Below the pieces are notes generated by a model that ran no database searches, was not told the DNA's origin, and saw only the letters and a program-made list of their open reading frames with translations. Both the position numbers and the translations under genes were made by a program. From NCBI GenBank assembly GCA_903831635.1, contig CAIKYN010000045.1:1-8707 (forward strand): a DNA stretch of 8,707 nucleotides, in the 5' to 3' direction. This document shows, piece after piece, positions 5,255 through 8,707 of this stretch; the stretch's first letter is position 1; every line of letters starts with the position of its first letter. This DNA comes from an uncultured Spartobacteria bacterium (GTDB lineage Bacteria > Verrucomicrobiota > Verrucomicrobiia > Chthoniobacterales > UBA6821).

Positions 5255-6316
5255 GTGAATACTCCGCTTCAGATTCTGGTCATCCGGCGCGATAACATCG
5301 GCGATCTGATCTGCACGACCCCGCTGCTACACGGACTACGCAGGCAGCATCCCGACGCCCGGATCTCTGTTCTGGTCAGCAGTTACAACGTGGAGGTTCT
5401 GAAGGGAAATCCCGATGTGGATGAAGTCTTTGTTTTCCTTAAGAAGCATCAAAAGAGCCATGGATACGGGCGTCTGGGAATGCTCTGGAACCGCTGGCGC
5501 CTTCGCCAGACCATCCGCAATCGCCGCTTCGATCACATCATTCTGGCAAACGGCGGCTGGCGCTACGCTCACACGCTCGGTGGGAAGCAGCTGATCGGCT
5601 TTCGCGAGCCCGGAGAGCCGGACCATCGTCAGCCCGACGTGCTGGCCCCAGATCACGGAGGTTTCGACGAACACGCGGTTTCCAAGATGGCGAAGCTGGG
5701 TGCACTCCTCGGCGCCGAAGAGACCCTTGGTGCGACGAAGCTCTTTCCCGACACGGATCTGGTTGCAAAGGAGCAGGCCCGTCTGGTCTCGTTGGGCTGG
5801 GATCCGAAAAGGGCCACCGTGGCTCTTCACATCAGCTCGCGTAAGCCAGACCAGCGGTGGCCGGAGGAATCGTTCGTCGAACTTGCCAAGACCTTGATCT
5901 CCTCCTGCGACATCCAGCTCCTGCTATTCTGGTCACCCGGGGCAGAGAGTGACCCCATGCATCCCGGTGACGATGGAAAAGCCCAACGCATTCTGGATCG
6001 ACTGCACGGCCTGCCGGCCTACCCCTGCCCCACTCTAGAAATCAACCAACTGATAGCCTCTCTTTCCCTTGCCGATCAAATGATCTGCAGCGACGGCGGA
6101 GCGATGCATGTCGCGGCAGCTTTGAAAAAACCGATCGTCTGCTTCTTCGGCACCAGCTTCGTACCCGAATGGCATCCCTGGGGAGTACCCTACATCGCTC
6201 TCCAGAAGCCTTCTCGGCAAGTCGCCGATATCACGGTTGAGGAAACCGTCTCCGCTTTTGCCGAACTGCAGAGAACCATAGGATCCGGACTTGGATTGGA
6301 GCTATTAGCCTCCTAG
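5255..6316 (+). CDS. Glycosyltransferase family 9 (ADP-heptose:LPS heptosyltransferase-like)
   Basis: A 353-residue GT-B glycosyltransferase resembling the heptosyltransferases that build the inner core of lipopolysaccharide on the cytoplasmic face of the inner membrane. The N-terminal domain opens with ILVIRRDNIGDLICTTPLL (7-25), the family hallmark with the catalytic-site Asp13. The C-terminal nucleotide-binding domain has KPDQRWP (197-203) and the strong motif SDGGAMHVAAAL (279-290) followed by KKPIVCFFGT. Length is typical. The start is GTG at 5255, directly before the conserved strand, with no Shine-Dalgarno. The exact acceptor and donor sugars cannot be read from sequence, so no waa gene name is given. 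It follows the ykgJ-like gene by 38 bp, and its stop codon overlaps that of the convergent methyltransferase. Confidence 0.9.
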   Translation: MNTPLQILVIRRDNIGDLICTTPLLHGLRRQHPDARISVLVSSYNVEVLKGNPDVDEVFVFLKKHQKSHGYGRLGMLWNRWRLRQTIRNRRFDHIILANGGWRYAHTLGGKQLIGFREPGEPDHRQPDVLAPDHGGFDEHAVSKMAKLGALLGAEETLGATKLFPDTDLVAKEQARLVSLGWDPKRATVALHISSRKPDQRWPEESFVELAKTLISSCDIQLLLFWSPGAESDPMHPGDDGKAQRILDRLHGLPAYPCPTLEINQLIASLSLADQMICSDGGAMHVAAALKKPIVCFFGTSFVPEWHPWGVPYIALQKPSRQVADITVEETVSAFAELQRTIGSGLGLELLAS

Positions 6317-8031
6317 TTCCGTGCGCGTCGCCTGGCCTCTCGGCTGTTGGCGTGACCTCCCTGACTCCACCAAGCGGGTGCAGGAGCGGGTGTCTTTCCC
6401 ACGGCCTTAGCGTTAGATTTCAAATTGGACTTCGCCGGATGTTTCTTTCCGGGCAATCGTTTGGCAGCTTTCCCTGCTTCGATCTTCCGATACATCTCCA
6501 GGCGGCAGTTGAACCCCCCGAGATCGACAATCTTCTGGAATTCCCTCTGCAACGTTGGATCCGTGGGTTCGGTGCGCAGAGGATTCACAAAGACAAGGCG
6601 TCCTCCGACGCGCAGAGCGCGGGATGCGGCTGCATAGAGATCGGCAAAGAGCCCCTGCATGTCCTTGATGCGGACCCGTCGGCCGAGCGGGGGATTCGTG
6701 ATGATGAGGGAGATGCTCCCGGGAGCGATGGGTGCATCCCTAAAATCGCATTCCGTGAAGGAGCTTGATGTTGAAGTATCCATTCCCTCGATTTTTGCTC
6801 CGTCGAAATTAGCTCGGGCAACCTCGATTGCCCTGGGATCCAGATCCGTACCATGGACAGCCGAGACCCCTCCCAAGAGTCCCCGCTCGATGAGTTCCAG
6901 TCCTGACCCACAGAAGGGATCCCACACCACATCGTCATGGCTAAATCCTGCCAGCCGCGCCATGCAGGCAGCCAGTGGCGGGTGCGATGCGGCAGCAATG
7001 TCCTCCTGGCGGTAGCCTAGCCTCGGGTCGGGATAGAGCCGTGGGCGAAGTTCGACGACGGATTCACCTCGGCTAGCTGGCAGCACATCGATCGACCAGG
7101 GAGCCTGACGGGCATCATTCAAAATCTCCGGGCAGAGTGCGTAGGCGCGATCGATTACCTGACGAATAGCGCCGCGCTGATGGCCGCGTCCTGCAAGTTC
7201 CATCCGGTATCGTGGAGTGCCCTCGGTACCGTGGATCATGAGATCACGGGCGCGCTCGGAGGCAATACATCGGGCAAGGGGTTCAACCCACTTTGGCCCC
7301 TCCTCTCCGCTCACCGTTCCGAGGGGAAATGCAACTGTCGCAAAGCTGCGGATTCGGTAGAGCGTTGCTAACTTGAACTCCTTGAGCGGTTTCAGCATCA
7401 CGCAGCTAGGCTTGGCTGATTCGATCAGCCATTCCATCGGGGAGAGTTTTTCCTCAGCCTCCGCGCGGACGAATTCCTCGAGTCCACGACGGCACCGCAG
7501 GAGCACACGCATTTCTGAGTCCCCGCGGCGGAGGGGAAGCCATGCGTCCAGAAGGACGCCCTCGGCATCCTCGTTGCGCGAGACACCCGCCTTCACCTTC
7601 TGCACCGTAATGGCCGGCAGGGCGATTCCCTCTTCGATCATTTCGAGTGTTGCCTCGCCGCCAACCTTCTCCAGAGCGCGGCCCAGATGGCGCATCTCGC
7701 GGCCCTCTTTCTCCTCACGCACATTCTTTAGAAGGGAAAGCATCTCCCGTTCCCCTTCGTCCCCGGCACCGATCTTCGGGAGTGCGGTGAGGGCGTAGCG
7801 GCGAATCTTCTCCTGCGGATCTTTGAGCAAGGTAATCAGCCACGCTCGGACAGCCGCTTTTTCCTCCTCGGTGCCAAATCGGGAAAAAATCATCCCGACC
7901 GCTCTGATTACAGCCACGCGCTCCAGACGCTCTCGGGAAGTTGCCGTATCGAAGCGTGCTACTTCGGCTTTCCAGAGTTCCTCCTTGGGAAGTTCGCGCA
8001 ATTGCTTGTAGAGATCTTGATCCGACTTCAT
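6313..8031 (-). CDS. HEAT-like repeat / THUMP-like / class I SAM methyltransferase fusion, probable RNA guanine-N2 methyltransferase
   Basis: A 572-residue protein with several parts. Residues 30-165 are helical and HEAT-like (for example VRAWLITLLKDPQEKIRRYALTALPKIG). From about 175 a THUMP-like region begins with LLRCRRGLEEFVRAEAEEKL and continues to YRMELAGRGH (275-284). YPDPRLGYRQEDIAAASHPPLAACM (333-357) resembles the lead-in to the methyltransferase domain in Trm14/TrmN and RlmL proteins. The catalytic domain has the SAM motif DPFCGSG (371-377), the acidic loop DLDPR (396-400) and the NPP motif TNPPLG (445-450), typical of exocyclic-amine methyltransferases. The last 55 residues form a Lys/Arg/Pro-rich tail that probably aids RNA binding. 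A GTG at 8100 would add 23 unpersuasive residues, so ATG at 8031 is preferred. The likely product is m2G in tRNA or rRNA; which one cannot be told. The HEAT-like part is unusual for the family. Confidence 0.82.
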   Translation of the reverse strand: MKSDQDLYKQLRELPKEELWKAEVARFDTATSRERLERVAVIRAVGMIFSRFGTEEEKAAVRAWLITLLKDPQEKIRRYALTALPKIGAGDEGEREMLSLLKNVREEKEGREMRHLGRALEKVGGEATLEMIEEGIALPAITVQKVKAGVSRNEDAEGVLLDAWLPLRRGDSEMRVLLRCRRGLEEFVRAEAEEKLSPMEWLIESAKPSCVMLKPLKEFKLATLYRIRSFATVAFPLGTVSGEEGPKWVEPLARCIASERARDLMIHGTEGTPRYRMELAGRGHQRGAIRQVIDRAYALCPEILNDARQAPWSIDVLPASRGESVVELRPRLYPDPRLGYRQEDIAAASHPPLAACMARLAGFSHDDVVWDPFCGSGLELIERGLLGGVSAVHGTDLDPRAIEVARANFDGAKIEGMDTSTSSSFTECDFRDAPIAPGSISLIITNPPLGRRVRIKDMQGLFADLYAAASRALRVGGRLVFVNPLRTEPTDPTLQREFQKIVDLGGFNCRLEMYRKIEAGKAAKRLPGKKHPAKSNLKSNAKAVGKTPAPAPAWWSQGGHANSREARRRARN

Positions 8032-8162
8032 CGCGGTATCATGCCTACTTGAGCAGCAGATCCGAGGTTTAATCGATTGGAGAGCATCGCCTTCCTTCAC
8101 TTGTTCCCTTGAAGTTCTTTTGGACTCGGATCGGATCCCACCCTACAAAGGTTGCTCACCTC
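8032..8162. promoter_or_regulatory. Divergent spacer between the methyltransferase and lipoprotein genes
   Basis: This 131-bp spacer should contain promoters for both directions. I see only weak hexamers: TTGGAC at about 8121, followed 17 bp later by CTACAA on the plus strand. An AAAGG (8145-8149) lies about 13 nt before the lipoprotein ATG, too far for a strong ribosome binding site. No hairpin or repeat stands out. Confidence 0.25.
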
Positions 8163-8552
8163 ATGAAGCGATTCCTTCCTCTCCTGGCCGTGCTGCTTGT
8201 GTCGGCCTGCACTTCCCACCTGCAGCAGAAAGAGAACTTCCTGCGCGAAGCCGGCTTCCTAGCAGTTAGGCCGACAACGCCTAAGCAAATCGCGAAAGTT
8301 CAGGCGCTCCATCCGGGAAAAATCACGCAGATTACCCGCAAGGGACATACGCTGTACGTTTTCTCGGATCCCAGCAAGCATCTGCTCCTTCTTGGAGGGA
8401 CGACCCAGTTTGAGCAGTATCAGCAGATCCTGTACAAAAAGCAGGTCGATCCCGCGATCGAGAATCATGCTTTCGACAAGGCTCTCGAGTATGATGACTA
8501 CGCTTGGGGCGGCATGATGGGCCCCTATTTCGGCATGCCGATGTTCTATTAA
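8163..8552 (+). CDS. Small putative lipoprotein, first of a tandem pair
   Basis: A 129-residue secreted protein of unknown function. MKRFLPLLAVLLVSAC is a lipoprotein signal peptide: two N-terminal basic residues, a hydrophobic core and the lipobox LVSAC, so Cys16 would be lipidated. The mature part starts TSHLQQKENFLREAGFLAVRP, then has KITQITRKGHTLYVFSDP (53-70), LLLLGGTTQFEQYQQIL and an unusual C-terminus WGGMMGPYFGMPMFY rich in Gly, Met and aromatic residues. The open frame extends upstream to 8109, but ATG at 8163 produces the exact signal peptide and is preferred. The next gene, 14 bp downstream, is a paralogue. I recognise the general pattern of small envelope lipoproteins with an AGF motif after the lipobox, but cannot give it a function. 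Confidence 0.8.
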   Translation: MKRFLPLLAVLLVSACTSHLQQKENFLREAGFLAVRPTTPKQIAKVQALHPGKITQITRKGHTLYVFSDPSKHLLLLGGTTQFEQYQQILYKKQVDPAIENHAFDKALEYDDYAWGGMMGPYFGMPMFY

Positions 8553-8566
8553 ACCACCACCACTCT

Positions 8567-8707
8567 ATGAAACGCCTCTTCCGCCACCTCCCGCTCCTTG
8601 CCCTTTGCGGCATTCTCTTCACCCTTCTTTTCTCCGGATGTGCCTCTCATCTCCAGAAGAAGGAGAGCTTCCTAACTCAAGCCGGCTTTCGTGCGGTAAA
8701 GCCATCG
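8567..8707 (+). CDS. Small putative lipoprotein, second of a tandem pair (cut by window edge)
   Basis: The first 47 codons of a gene that runs off the right edge. MKRLFRHLPLLALCGILF begins a basic-then-hydrophobic signal peptide ending in the lipobox LFSGC, with Cys25 as the predicted lipidation site. After the cysteine, 15 of 23 residues are identical to the preceding lipoprotein (CASHLQKKESFLTQAGFRAV against CTSHLQQKENFLREAGFLAV), so the two are tandem paralogues. The signal peptides are much less alike than the mature starts. It begins 14 bp after the stop of the first copy, with no visible Shine-Dalgarno, and is very probably in the same operon. Function unknown. Confidence 0.82.
   Translation, partial: MKRLFRHLPLLALCGILFTLLFSGCASHLQKKESFLTQAGFRAVKPS

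Noticed and set aside
1..8707. CRISPR array, tRNA, rRNA, insertion sequence or defence island
   Set aside because: No regularly spaced long repeats, no transposase or nuclease-helicase genes and no recognisable RNA gene; the genes look like core chromosome.

Overview
This is an 8.7-kb stretch of ordinary, densely coding bacterial chromosome with a moderately high GC content. The genes suggest a Gram-negative diderm. There is an ADP-heptose/LPS-type glycosyltransferase, two lipoproteins with lipoboxes, an iron-uptake gene with FeoA fused to FeoB, and a small single-repeat PUR-domain protein of the kind seen in Bacteroidetes, Spirochaetes and Verrucomicrobia. I lean towards Verrucomicrobiota or a neighbouring PVC lineage, inferred from gene content only and with moderate confidence. 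Only about one gene start in ten has a convincing Shine-Dalgarno sequence. No rRNA, tRNA, CRISPR array, insertion sequence or phage gene was seen.

Layout. (1) Minus strand, 3152 down to 1: nadE (glutamine-dependent NAD+ synthetase), then a Fur-family regulator, then the N-terminal 267 codons of a FeoA-FeoB fusion that runs off the left edge. The fur-feoAB gap (802-914) holds a good promoter candidate overlapped by inverted repeats, plus three spaced ATCAAT repeats. This suggests an iron-homeostasis unit with its own regulated promoter. (2) Plus strand, 3298-4179: nfo (endonuclease IV), divergent from nadE. (3) 4180-4355: an AT-rich gap with a 15-bp inverted repeat enclosing a 97-nt loop. (4) Plus strand, 4356-6316: a possible operon of a PUR-domain nucleic-acid-binding protein, a YkgJ-type cysteine-cluster protein and a family 9 glycosyltransferase. 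(5) Minus strand, 8031-6313: a large protein with N-terminal HEAT-like helices, a THUMP-like middle, a guanine-N2-type methyltransferase domain and a basic tail. It converges on the glycosyltransferase so closely that the two stop codons overlap. (6) Plus strand, 8163 to the right edge: two tandem paralogous small lipoproteins, the second cut by the window end.

The clearest functional grouping is Fur with FeoAB (iron sensing and ferrous iron import). The other genes are housekeeping: NAD synthesis, DNA repair, envelope glycosylation and RNA methylation. I found no convincing new defence or mobile system. The points most worth a second look are the feo operator, the inverted repeat upstream of the PUR gene, the HEAT-methyltransferase fusion and the lipoprotein duplication.
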